A stretch of DNA of 64,000 nt from Chryseobacterium herbae (GTDB lineage: Bacteria > Bacteroidota > Bacteroidia > Flavobacteriales > Weeksellaceae), in NCBI RefSeq assembly GCF_025154075.1, contig NZ_JAOAMU010000001.1, positions 827,332-891,331 on the forward strand. The letters are read 5' to 3'. The translations under genes and the position numbers were made by a program. How positions within the stretch are numbered: the stretch's first letter is position 1; each line of letters starts with the position of its first letter. Below the pieces are notes generated by a model. It saw only the letters and a list, made by a program, of their open reading frames with translations. It ran no database searches and was not told the origin of the DNA. Below are positions 25,056 to 32,918 of the stretch, piece by piece.

Positions 25056-25081
25056 AATCCTCAGTTCGCTGGGGATTTTTT
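25056..25081 (+). terminator. Orphan plus-strand terminator with UUCG loop
   Basis: AATCCTCAG and CTGGGGATT pair over 9 bp around the very stable tetraloop TTCG and are followed by seven T residues. There is no plus-strand gene in the 324 bp before it, so it may end a small RNA. Elsewhere in 24732-25547 I see only the leader element at 25243. Confidence 0.75.
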
Positions 25082-25242
25082 AATTCTACCCGACTTTTAG
25101 ATTAAGTATTCATGATTTTAATACAAAGAAAGCCCTTAACGTTGAAGAAGGAGGTCATCCTATTATTTTTTCCCTAACTCTGTTTTATTCCTTCTATCAT
25201 TGAATGAAATGAAGCTCCTGTTTTTTTACAGGCGAAAGTACA

Positions 25243-25345
25243 TTTTGATAATCAATGATTTAAAATAGGTTTATTCAGTTAATTGTCGTATATTTGTATA
25301 TTAATTAATAGGCCGCTGCCTTTGCCCTCTGTTATAGTATAGAAA
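25243..25345 (+). promoter_or_regulatory. Cold-shock-type promoter and leader element, copy 2 (before CSD protein)
   Basis: TTTTGATAATCAAT (25243-25256), TTATTCAGTT, TATATTTG (25289-25296, exact -7 consensus) and AGGCCGCTGCCTTTGC...TCTGTTA follow in the same order and nearly the same spacing as at 18117. The leader to the ATG at 25548 would be about 245 nt. Confidence 0.6.
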
Positions 25346-25547
25346 TTCTTTCTTATCAGTTCCCGCTTTTTCAGACGCCTCATTTTTTAAAAAATCACTT
25401 CTTTTACTGATGAACGACTAAAAACAAAACTGTTTTCAACGCTTCATTTTTTAAAGAAGAACAGACGGACGACTGCAGGCTTTACATAGCAAACGGCAGG
25501 TCAGGTAGACAAATATTACAATATAAAATTAAATACTAGAATAATTT

Positions 25548-25976
25548 ATGGCAGACTCTTTTTCTAAAAAAGAAAATTTCAAGAAAAAAATTCAAAAGCA
25601 AAAAGAAAAAGCGCTGAGACGCGAAGATCGTAAAACGAATAACAACAAAGGTGCGGACGATGTTTTCATGTATGTAGATGAATTCGGAAGACTTACCTCT
25701 ACACCTCCTGAAGACAGAGAAAGACTGGAAGTAAACATTGATGAGATTCAACTTGGTGCAGCTCCGATTATCGCGGAAGACATCAGAAAGACCGGAATCA
25801 TTACTTTCCACAGTGAAAAAGGATACGGTTTCATTACTGAAGATAACAGCAAAGAAAATGTTTTCTTTCACAACAACAGCTGTGCACACCCTGTAAAAAA
25901 GGGGAATAAAGTATCTTTCGAGAAGGAAAAATCTCCGAAAGGATTCTCTGCAGTTAATATCGAACTGGTTAAATAA
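25548..25976 (+). CDS. Cold-shock-domain protein with N-terminal extension
   Basis: The 142-aa protein has a basic/charged N-terminal extension of about 75 aa (SKKENFKKKIQKQKEKAL then an acidic linker) and a C-terminal cold-shock domain (TGIITFHSEKGYGFITED with RNP1 KGYGFI, NVFFH as RNP2). The extension would give extra RNA or ribosome binding. The gene is preceded by the leader shared with the DEAD-box gene, so co-induction by cold or growth-phase change is likely. Confidence 0.92.
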   Translation: MADSFSKKENFKKKIQKQKEKALRREDRKTNNNKGADDVFMYVDEFGRLTSTPPEDRERLEVNIDEIQLGAAPIIAEDIRKTGIITFHSEKGYGFITEDNSKENVFFHNNSCAHPVKKGNKVSFEKEKSPKGFSAVNIELVK

Positions 25977-26037
25977 TCAGAGCTTTAGCTTTACTATAAC
26001 AAATCTGTTTATTTGCAGATTTTGTAAAACAATAAAT

Positions 26038-26064
26038 AAAGCCGTCCTCAGGGGCGGCTTTTAT
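26038..26064 (+). terminator. Terminator after the long cold-shock gene
   Basis: AAAGCCGTCC and GGGCGGCTTT pair over 10 bp around TCAG, followed by TTAT. It lies 62 bp after the stop codon. Confidence 0.8.
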
Positions 26065-26127
26065 CGTAAAAGGGATTCACTAATATTCACTTTTAAAAAA
26101 TTTCAGAAGGAATCCTGGCATCCAAAC

Positions 26128-26589
26128 TTATTTTTCATTGAACAACTTTTCCAATACATTATAACGGTAATCAAAAATATGCTCCAATTTCTTTTTAACA
26201 AAAAGCGGATGGGCAATTTCACCTAAAAATCCCATGGGAAGCTCATAATCAATCGTATCTTTCATGAGTACTCCTTTCTCATTGGGAATGAATTCATGAT
26301 GATGGTGCCAAAGTCTATATGGGCCTTTTCTCTGAAGATCTACAAAACTCTTTTGGAAATCTACTTTAAGGATCTCCGTCTGCCATTTCATTTTTATTCC
26401 GAACAATGGTGAAACATAATAGTCGATGAGCATTCCTTCATAAATTTCATCATTCTCCATGGTGGTGAGTACGGTAAAATTCATGTCTTTCGGGGTAATC
26501 TCGGAAAGATTATTGGCGGAGGAAAAAAATTCCCAGGCGGTTTCTAAATTGCAATTAAGCTGCTGCTCACGGAAAAGACGGTGTTTCAT
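26128..26589 (-). CDS. SRPBCC-family protein
   Basis: The ~153-aa protein has the SRPBCC (START/polyketide cyclase-like) pattern: REQQLNCNLETAWEFFSSANNLSEITP at the start, a central beta sheet with WQTEILKVDFQKSFVDLQRKGPYRLWHHHHEF, and a long C-terminal helix (HPLFVKKKLEHIFDYRYNVLEKLF). These proteins bind hydrophobic ligands; a related family is annotated as cell-division inhibitors fused to epimerases. Met at 26589 (MKHRLFREQQ) is favoured over the ORF start at 26619, which would overlap nothing useful and add a non-conserved nonamer. Ligand is unknown. Confidence 0.82.
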   Translation of the reverse strand: MKHRLFREQQLNCNLETAWEFFSSANNLSEITPKDMNFTVLTTMENDEIYEGMLIDYYVSPLFGIKMKWQTEILKVDFQKSFVDLQRKGPYRLWHHHHEFIPNEKGVLMKDTIDYELPMGFLGEIAHPLFVKKKLEHIFDYRYNVLEKLFNEK

Positions 26590-26620
26590 ACTATTAATAA
26601 CTTTACTAAAGAATGTCAAC

Positions 26621-26971
26621 TTACTTATTTTTCACACAATAATTTTGTAAATCTGCAATAGAAAAATAGCGATTGTATTTCAAAACCGTAGAATCGTTAA
26701 GGATATATTCAAAATTATTTCTGTGTAAAGCGAGATCGCTGACTGGAATGACTTTAAATCGGCTAGTTTTCCCCAACATTATTTCTTTACATTTTTTACC
26801 ATTATTTTGCTCCTTGAAAGCTTCAATAATATCTTTATTATCTGCCACTAAAATTTTCACTTCATCATTCTCATACACCTCCACAATTGTACGTTTTACG
26901 ACAAATTTCAAATTTGCCCCACACCCAATACAGATCAATAACAACATTATTACCACTGTAATTTTCTTCAT
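26621..26971 (-). CDS. Small lipoprotein, function unknown
   Basis: This 116-aa protein starts with a lipoprotein signal peptide (MKKITVVIMLLLICIGC, lipobox CIGC). The remainder is a soluble alpha/beta-looking domain with no motif I recognise. Its gene sits 2 bp after the L,D-transpeptidase-like gene on the same strand, so the two and the TIGR02117 gene upstream form a probable operon concerned with the envelope. Confidence 0.75.
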   Translation of the reverse strand: MKKITVVIMLLLICIGCGANLKFVVKRTIVEVYENDEVKILVADNKDIIEAFKEQNNGKKCKEIMLGKTSRFKVIPVSDLALHRNNFEYILNDSTVLKYNRYFSIADLQNYCVKNK

Positions 26972-26973
26972 TC

Positions 26974-27621
26974 TTAATTATATATCCACATTAGAATCGG
27001 CTTCCCGGTCTTCTGAATCATAGGATCAATTTCTTTCATCGCATTATTGGAAACTGTGGGACAGCCCCATCCTTCCGGAGAACCTTTTGGAAAGACTTCC
27101 TCGTCGCTCATCTGATCCCATGAATGGAAAACAATATACCTTTTCAAAGCATTGCTGTTTGTTTCTTCCAAACCATGCATCAGATATTTAATATTAATTC
27201 CCCAATCGCTATGCCCTCTTTCCTGCAGCTTATATTTTCCCAAAGCTGAAAGATGACTTCCGTCTTCGTTACTGAACTTCGGATTGTCTTTTGAACCATC
27301 TAAACTCCAAGAATTTAAACCACAACCGTGGCCTACAAGATATTTTTTAACCACTGAATCGGTTTTAAAATCCCAGACAAAAAACCTTTTAACTCCGGAA
27401 TGAAGATTCATATCGATCAGAATGCAGAAATCTGTGCTGAGTTTTTTTGAAACACAGAATTTCAATGCTTCGTCAGCCTTTGCTTTCATTTCAGATGGGT
27501 CTGCTTCCGGCCTTTTTTCTGTTTTAGCAACAGGATTCGCTGCGACAGGACGACTTTCTTTGGATTCATTGCTGCATGATCCTATAAGATGAATGGCTAG
27601 AAGTACAGCAAAAATTTTCAT
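26974..27621 (-). CDS. L,D-transpeptidase-like (YkuD_2) lipoprotein
   Basis: The 215-aa protein has a lipobox (HLIGSC) and then a murein L,D-transpeptidase catalytic-domain-like region: FCILIDMNLHSGVKRFFVWDF, GHGCG, KLQERGHSDWG, the His in KRYIVFHSW, and the catalytic cysteine in EGWGCPTVS (SxGCxx motif). It would make 3-3 crosslinks or attach proteins to peptidoglycan at the outer or inner membrane surface. It lies between the TIGR02117-family gene (6-bp gap) and a small lipoprotein gene (2-bp gap). Confidence 0.87.
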   Translation of the reverse strand: MKIFAVLLAIHLIGSCSNESKESRPVAANPVAKTEKRPEADPSEMKAKADEALKFCVSKKLSTDFCILIDMNLHSGVKRFFVWDFKTDSVVKKYLVGHGCGLNSWSLDGSKDNPKFSNEDGSHLSALGKYKLQERGHSDWGINIKYLMHGLEETNSNALKRYIVFHSWDQMSDEEVFPKGSPEGWGCPTVSNNAMKEIDPMIQKTGKPILMWIYN

Positions 27622-27627
27622 CAGAAA

Positions 27628-28311
27628 TTATTTATAATGTCTGAAGATCCCGAAATCGGAAGGGGTCCAAAGAGCGGCTTTCTGACCTGCAGCTTTCAGA
27701 GCATCGTTTGCCCAGGTATTACACGTATAAAGGAAACTGTATGTGCCTTTAGCATCATAAAATGCGTCATTACCATCATAAACAGCATCGGTAGGAATTA
27801 CTATAAAATTCCCGTTCTGATCTCTGTCAAATTTATCTTCTACGAACTTCACCAGATTTTTATACTGATCTCTGCTGATCATGATTATTTTGCAGTCTTC
27901 CCCTTCTTTCATGGTTTTGTAATAGGAACAGTGCATGGCAGAATCGCTAAGCCAGAATGCCGCTTTAATAGCAGTAGAGAATTTCAGATCAGCCCAGGTG
28001 GGTGTATCCAGATAAAAACCTTTATCGCCCCAGCCTATTCCTATGTAATTATAATCTGTACTTTTTGATTTTGTGTTGGCAAACGGAACTTTTACTCCCC
28101 AATCCTGCAGGTCGTTTTTTACAGGCATTACGATGTCCGTATGCACTCCGTTGGTATAGATGTAGATTGGAATATCTTTCGGTTGTCCGTCATCATCTGC
28201 AGACACTTCTATAAGCGGCAGCACAAGTCCTAAAATAACATAAAGGACCACAATTCCCAAAATAACTCCTATGGTTTTCAGGACATATAATAATACAATT
28301 TTAACACTCAT
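27628..28311 (-). CDS. TIGR02117 (DUF2459) family membrane-anchored protein
   Basis: The 227-aa protein has one N-terminal membrane helix (VLKTIGVILGIVVLYVILGLVLP) and the family motifs TNGVHTDIVMP, GIGWGDKGFYLDTP, HCSYYKTM and the C-terminal TYSFLYTCNTWANDALKAAG. The conserved Asp/His/Cys residues suggest a peptidase-like fold (NlpC/P60-like has been proposed for similar families), but activity is unknown. It is the first gene of the three-gene minus-strand group with an L,D-transpeptidase-like lipoprotein, so a peptidoglycan role is inferred. Confidence 0.83.
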   Translation of the reverse strand: MSVKIVLLYVLKTIGVILGIVVLYVILGLVLPLIEVSADDDGQPKDIPIYIYTNGVHTDIVMPVKNDLQDWGVKVPFANTKSKSTDYNYIGIGWGDKGFYLDTPTWADLKFSTAIKAAFWLSDSAMHCSYYKTMKEGEDCKIIMISRDQYKNLVKFVEDKFDRDQNGNFIVIPTDAVYDGNDAFYDAKGTYSFLYTCNTWANDALKAAGQKAALWTPSDFGIFRHYK

Positions 28312-28350
28312 GTTTTAATAAAATTTAATCTTCAATTTTCCGTAAAAGTA

Positions 28351-28381
28351 TTTGTTTTAATCGAAAAAATGATTAAATTTA
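28351..28381 (+). promoter_or_regulatory. Candidate promoter of the 26-aa gene
   Basis: TTTG (28351-28354), a 19-bp spacer and TAAATTTA (28374-28381, TAnnTTTG with last base changed). Predicted start near 28387, about 15 nt before the ATG at 28402. Confidence 0.5.
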
Positions 28382-28401
28382 GTTACGAAATATTCACAAA
28401 T

Positions 28402-28482
28402 ATGCGTAAAAATACAAAATCACAGAAAAGATTTAAAGTAAGAGTGAAAACAGCTCCAAAAAGAGTACAAAAAAAACGTTGA
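28402..28482 (+). CDS. Tiny basic protein (26 aa), possibly ribosome-associated
   Basis: The ORF begins MRKNTKSQKRF, continues KVRVKTAPKRV and ends QKKR. It has fourteen Lys/Arg in 26 residues, no acidic residue and no hydrophobic segment, like very small ribosomal proteins. A Bacteroidetes-type promoter is placed correctly upstream and the DNA between two divergent-strand neighbours is otherwise empty, which supports a real gene. It is too short for routine gene finders. A relation to Bacteroidetes-specific ribosomal proteins is only a guess. The remainder of the 352-bp gap 28312-28663 shows nothing I can support. Confidence 0.6.
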   Translation: MRKNTKSQKRFKVRVKTAPKRVQKKR

Positions 28483-28663
28483 TTTTCGGTGGGACATTGG
28501 TCTCCTGAAGGTCAATTTTTCTTTTTAGGAAAAGTTTTCCAGAGATTCTTACTGCATTAAATCTTATCCTCCTTAAGGCGCACTGCTTAAGGGATGGCGA
28601 TTTATCCTCCTAAGTTTTGGAACCGAAAAATTCCAGATAAGGATTCGTCACCAAAAATTTACC

Positions 28664-29617
28664 CTAAAGCTTATCCGAAGAGCGTTCCAAAAATTCTATA
28701 TTACGCTTCAAACCAGTAAATTTGGTTCTCTTAACGGGAGATTTCCTGAAAATTTCGGAGAATATTTCCTGAGTAATTTCCTTCCATTCTTCTTTTTTGA
28801 AATTTTTCAATGAATCATTAGGGGCAAATCTGCTCTGAAGATTAGGCGCAGAAAACCTGTTCCATGGACAAACATCCTGGCAGATATCGCAGCCGAACAT
28901 CCAATCTTCCATTCTGTCTTTGAAATGATCGGGAATCTCGTTTTTAAGCTCTATGGTTGCGTAGGAGATGCACCGGCTTCCATCAACAATCTTCTCCGAA
29001 ACAATAGCGTCTGTAGGGCATGCATCAATGCATTTTCTGCAGGTTCCGCAATGATCGGTCGTAGCATGATCGGCAACAAGCTCCAGATCGCAGATGATTT
29101 CTGCTAAAAAGTAAAAGGAACCGTTCTGCTTGGTAATGAGATTAGCATTTTTTCCCACCCAACCAATTCCTGACTTCTTAGCCCAGCTTCGCTCTAAAAT
29201 AGGTGCAGAATCCACAAAAACCCGGAATCCGAACTCTCCTATCTCATCCTGAAGTTCCGACACCATTTCCCTTAGGATTTCTTTTACCACTTCATGATAA
29301 TCTTCTGCGTAGGCGTATTTCGAGATTTTATAATTCTCTAAGATGGAAATTTTTTCTTTTGGAAAATAATTATAGGAAAGTGAAATAACAGATTTCGAAC
29401 CTTCTACAAGTAGCCTTGGATCTAGTCTTTTGTCAAAATGGTTTTCCATGTACTTCATTTCGCCATGGAAATTATTTTTAAGCCATTTTTCAAGATTCGG
29501 GGCATCTTCTTCTAAAAAATCAGCTTTCGAGATACCGCAGCTCTGAAACCCAAAACGTTCTGCTTTGGATTTAATTAAGTGAGCATTTTTTTCGGCACTG
29601 GAATTCAGGATTTTCAC
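28664..29617 (-). CDS. queG: Epoxyqueuosine reductase QueG
   Basis: QueG carries out the last step of queuosine synthesis, reducing epoxyqueuosine in tRNA with a cobalamin and two [4Fe-4S] clusters. The 317-aa protein shows the N-terminal [25 protein letters not shown] region, [24 protein letters not shown] around the active-site Asp, and the two cluster motifs [16 protein letters not shown] and [11 protein letters not shown]. The C-terminal HEAT-like segment of longer QueG proteins is reduced. It stands alone on the minus strand. Confidence 0.96.
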   Translation of the reverse strand: MKILNSSAEKNAHLIKSKAERFGFQSCGISKADFLEEDAPNLEKWLKNNFHGEMKYMENHFDKRLDPRLLVEGSKSVISLSYNYFPKEKISILENYKISKYAYAEDYHEVVKEILREMVSELQDEIGEFGFRVFVDSAPILERSWAKKSGIGWVGKNANLITKQNGSFYFLAEIICDLELVADHATTDHCGTCRKCIDACPTDAIVSEKIVDGSRCISYATIELKNEIPDHFKDRMEDWMFGCDICQDVCPWNRFSAPNLQSRFAPNDSLKNFKKEEWKEITQEIFSEIFRKSPVKRTKFTGLKRNIEFLERSSDKL

Positions 29618-29712
29618 CTTGCAAAATTAAGATTAATTTATAAATTTGTGAGTTTTAAAAAATTCATTTTATAAATGGCCTTCAGGCTTATTATTACAAC
29701 TAATAACTAACT

Positions 29713-30924
29713 ATGAAAAAAATAAGTCTATTGACAGGATTTCTCGCTGTAACCCTTTATTCTGCACAGATTAAATTTGAAAAAGGATATATAATCAACA
29801 ATTCGGGCGACAGAAAAGAAGTACTCATTAAAAATGCGGACTGGAAATACAATCCTACAGAATTTCAATATAAATCAGATGATACCGGTCAAATTATGAA
29901 GGAAAGCATCAAAAACATTAAGGAATTTGGCATTGAAGGAAGTGACCGATATGTGCGAAAAACAGTAATGATTGATCATTCTTCTGCAGATCTGAACAGA
30001 ATGTCCATTGAGAAAAATCCTGAATTTAAAGAGGAAACTTTATTTTTAAAATACCTGGTAGACGGTAAAGCAGGTTTACTGTATTACGAGGATGGCAATA
30101 CCAAAAGACTTTTTTATACGGTAAGCGGTTCCGAGCCTCAGCAGCTGGTTTACAAACCGTATTACGTCAACGGAAATACAATCCATTATAACGAAGATTA
30201 TAAAAAACAGATTTCGGAGAACTTAAAATGCAATATTAACAACAAGCAGCTTCAGAATGCCGAATATGTAAGAAAGGATCTTACGAAAATATTCCTATCC
30301 TACAATGAATGTTCGGGTGGACAGGTTTCAAATTATGCACAGTCCAGCAAGAAGAAAAACCTTTTCCATCTAAGCATCAGACCGGGAATCAGCTTTTCTT
30401 CTTTTGAAACCTCAATTATGTCTAACCTGAGATTCGACGATACTAAATTTGGGAATAAAAGCACTTTCAGAATAGGTACGGAAGTAGAGTATGTATTACC
30501 TTTCAATAAAAATAAATGGGCAATCTTTGCTGAGCCTACTTATCAATACTATAAAAATGAGACTGTGGCAACCTTGTATTCCGGAACTTACAATGAAACC
30601 AAAATGAAAGCAAGCGTTGATTATAAATCCATAGACCTTCCGATCGGTATAAGACACTATCTTTTCCTTAATGATGAGTCTAAAATATTTATTAATGCCG
30701 CCTATTCTTTAAACTTCAACATCAATTCTTCGGTAACGTACGAGAACAATGTCTGGAAAATAAAATCTGCCAATAATTTTGCGTTTGGAGCAGGCTATAA
30801 GTACAAAAATAAATACAGTGCAGAATTCAGGGTAGGAACTTCGAGAGATCTATTGAGAGATCATTTATTACTTGATGCAAATTACAAAACAGTATCTGTG
30901 ATTCTGGGGTATACTCTTTTCTAA
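29713..30924 (+). CDS. Exported protein with C-terminal outer-membrane barrel
   Basis: The 403-aa protein has a signal peptide (MKKISLLTGFLAVTLYSAQ), an N-terminal soluble part of about 200 aa (GYIINNSGDRKEVLIKNADWKYNP) and a C-terminal beta-barrel-like half with alternating aromatic strands (WAIFAEPTYQYYKN, GIRHYLFLNDESKIFINAAYS, VILGYTLF as the C-terminal strand). This resembles PorT-type or outer-membrane beta-barrel domains common in Bacteroidetes. Function is not recognised. It is followed by a rhodanese gene 72 bp downstream. Confidence 0.75.
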   Translation: MKKISLLTGFLAVTLYSAQIKFEKGYIINNSGDRKEVLIKNADWKYNPTEFQYKSDDTGQIMKESIKNIKEFGIEGSDRYVRKTVMIDHSSADLNRMSIEKNPEFKEETLFLKYLVDGKAGLLYYEDGNTKRLFYTVSGSEPQQLVYKPYYVNGNTIHYNEDYKKQISENLKCNINNKQLQNAEYVRKDLTKIFLSYNECSGGQVSNYAQSSKKKNLFHLSIRPGISFSSFETSIMSNLRFDDTKFGNKSTFRIGTEVEYVLPFNKNKWAIFAEPTYQYYKNETVATLYSGTYNETKMKASVDYKSIDLPIGIRHYLFLNDESKIFINAAYSLNFNINSSVTYENNVWKIKSANNFAFGAGYKYKNKYSAEFRVGTSRDLLRDHLLLDANYKTVSVILGYTLF

Positions 30925-30996
30925 AATTTTAGGATTTATTTCAGAAAAAAATTGCGTATTTTCGTTCTTATTTTTTAATCTAAAAATTAAACAGTT

Positions 30997-31296
30997 ATGT
31001 CTTTAATAGAAGTAATACAATCGGGAAATTATGAATTAATTGACGTTCGTGAGCCAATGGAGCTTGAAATGGACGGAAATATAGACGGAGCCAAGAATAT
31101 TCCTCTGGGTGAAGTAGAAGACAGAAAAGAAGAAATCTTATCCATTGAAAAACCAGTGATTTTATTCTGCAGAAGTGGAAACAGAAGCGGAAAAGCATTG
31201 GAATATCTTAACGGACAAGGCTTGAAAGACGGTCATAACGGCGGAGGCTGGGCTGAACTGAAAGCTGCGTTGGAAGCAAATCAAGGAACTTTTTAA
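30997..31296 (+). CDS. Single-domain rhodanese (sulfurtransferase-like)
   Basis: The 99-aa protein is one rhodanese domain: YELIDVREPMELEMDGNIDGAKNIPLGEV, the active-site loop ILFCRSGNRSG with Cys, and the C-terminal GLKDGHNGGGWAELK. No signal peptide, so cytoplasmic; it would carry a persulfide for sulfur transfer. Partner is unknown. Its terminator overlaps the stop codon and an HD-domain gene starts 28 bp further. Confidence 0.92.
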   Translation: MSLIEVIQSGNYELIDVREPMELEMDGNIDGAKNIPLGEVEDRKEEILSIEKPVILFCRSGNRSGKALEYLNGQGLKDGHNGGGWAELKAALEANQGTF

Positions 31297-31310
31297 AGTT
31301 CCTTTTTTTT
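31283..31310 (+). terminator. Terminator overlapping the rhodanese stop codon
   Basis: AAGGAACTTT and AAAGTTCCTT pair perfectly (10 bp, TT loop) and are followed by eight T residues. The stem starts in the last codons of the rhodanese gene and the TAA stop is part of it, so this is a compact intrinsic terminator before the HD-domain gene. Confidence 0.85.
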
Positions 31311-31323
31311 ATCTTCATTACTT

Positions 31324-31941
31324 ATGAATCTGAAAGAAAAATTTACAGATCTCTGTCTTACCTTTTCAAAAGATCAGGATCTTATCAGCACCTTTTGGCA
31401 GGAAATTGAAAAAAGATATTCTGAAAAAGGCCGACATTATCATGATCTTTTACATCTGGAAAATATGTTTCTGGAGCTGGAAACGTTACAAAGCCAACTT
31501 CAGGATCCGGTTTCGGTTTCATTTTCCGTATTTTATCACGATATTATTTATGATGCCGCTTCAAAATCGAATGAAGAAAAAAGTGCATTGCGCTCCGTGG
31601 AAAGGCTTCAAAAGCTGGGTTTAAATTCAGAGATGATTTCAAAAATTTCATCCCAGATCTTAGCTACGAAATCACATCAATATTCAGATGATTCCGATAC
31701 AAATTATCTTCTCGATGCTGACCTTTCTATCCTTGGAAAAGATCTTGCAGTATATCTCCAGTATACCCGGAAGATCAGAAAGGAGTATGCCATTTATCCC
31801 GATCTGCTGTACAAACCGGGAAGAAAAAAAGTACTCAGACATTTTCTGGAACTCGAAAGCATTTTTAAAACTACGGATTTCAGGGATCGGTACGAACAGC
31901 AGGCTAAACAAAATATAGCCGCGGAGCTTCAGCTTCTGTAG
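31324..31941 (+). CDS. HD-superfamily phosphohydrolase
   Basis: The 205-aa protein matches predicted metal-dependent HD phosphohydrolases (COG4339 type): RHYHDLLHLENM supplies the first metal His pair, FSVFYHDIIYDA the HD dyad, and LLDADLSILG the last Asp. No other domain. Substrate unknown, probably a nucleotide or phosphate ester. It starts 28 bp after the rhodanese gene and is followed by a 977-bp gene-poor stretch. Confidence 0.9.
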   Translation: MNLKEKFTDLCLTFSKDQDLISTFWQEIEKRYSEKGRHYHDLLHLENMFLELETLQSQLQDPVSVSFSVFYHDIIYDAASKSNEEKSALRSVERLQKLGLNSEMISKISSQILATKSHQYSDDSDTNYLLDADLSILGKDLAVYLQYTRKIRKEYAIYPDLLYKPGRKKVLRHFLELESIFKTTDFRDRYEQQAKQNIAAELQLL

Positions 31942-32097
31942 GAACACCTATAAAACTTGAAGATCAAATAAAGCTTATTTTACCCGCAAAGTACATTGTA
32001 GAAGTTAACCACAGATTGCACGGATTTACACAGATGATGCAGATTTTTACTTTTGCTCCTCTGCTTTATCAACATCATCTATGAGAGAAAATATTCA

Positions 32098-32222
32098 AAC
32101 CATTAAGATCCTGTTAAGCTTTTAAGAATATTAAGTTTTAGCTTCACTTTAATATGTAAAACTTAAAAAATCATTTGATTTTTTCTTAACTCACCTTACA
32201 TCCTTCATTTATCTTAATGTTT
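32098..32222. repeat. 125-bp palindromic-ended dispersed repeat, copy 1
   Basis: It begins AACCATTAAGAT and ends ATCTTAATGTTTT, near-perfect terminal inverted repeats. The interior (GTTAAGCTTTTAAGAATATT...TTTGATTTTTTCTTAAC) is almost identical to 60909-61034. No coding capacity. The structure is that of a non-autonomous MITE-like element or a large hairpin RNA. Confidence 0.85.
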
Positions 32223-32281
32223 TAAAAAGTATGAATTAGATCTGCATTATCAGAGCTAAGCCTTTCTATAGTAATACAAAC

Positions 32282-32311
32282 AAAAAGGAGATGCAGCAGA
32301 ACCGCATCCCC
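32282..32311 (-). terminator. Orphan minus-strand terminator-like hairpin
   Basis: On the minus strand GGGGATGC and GCATCTCC pair over 8 bp around a 9-nt loop and are followed by five T residues. No minus-strand gene larger than 23 codons precedes it. Confidence 0.55.
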
Positions 32312-32863
32312 ATCATGAATAACATTCATTTCCAACACAACTATTTCACTTTAAATAATTTCTACAGGGAAGTTTCCTTCCGAAAATGTCATATCCCAAT
32401 TTTAAAATACAGTAGAATTATTATTGCGCTTCCTTAGACCTATTCTCTTTCTCTATATTTTTTTATGTCACTGACTGCTAGAACCATCGGTGTTGTTATC
32501 TTCCCAAACATACAAATCCAAGTATCAGATCTGCATGATTTATATTGTATATTTTGTGTGATTTTTAAATAGGGAATACGGTAAATTCAGGTGTAACTGC
32601 ACATTTACTAAGCCACAACAAGCGATAAAATATTTTAAAAATTTTACAGGAACAGCTTAAAAATTTATAGGAGATGTGAATGATCTGTTTTTTGATTTTC
32701 ACTAAAATCTGTACAAATATGAAGACAGTTATTTTCCAGATCCTGATTACAAATCCTTAAAAAGGCATCTGACTGTTTTAATAGTGTGCATATTTGATAC
32801 TACTCACTACATTCAGATTGAAGACATGTACACATAAGGATAAAATCCATCCCGAATACAATA

Positions 32864-32896
32864 CAAAAAAAGCACCCTGATTCCTCAAGATGCTTT
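32864..32896 (-). terminator. Terminator of the alpha/beta hydrolase operon
   Basis: On the minus strand AAAGCATCTTGA (32896-32885) pairs over 12 positions with TCAGGGTGCTTT (32880-32869) around GGAA and is followed by more T residues. It lies 22 bp after the stop at 32919. Confidence 0.85.
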
Positions 32897-32918
32897 AAAT
32901 AAGTTGTATTCTGTGTAA

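Larger units (their letters stand above)
31942..32918. other. 977-bp gene-poor interval
   Basis: This stretch has no ORF over about 30 codons. It holds a CACAGATTGCACGGATTTACACAGATGA-like flavobacterial repeat near 32010, the 125-bp palindromic repeat (32098-32222), an orphan minus-strand terminator (32282-32311), a 23-codon minus ORF (32440-32511) and the terminator of the next gene (32864-32896). I see no further function in it. Confidence 0.6.
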
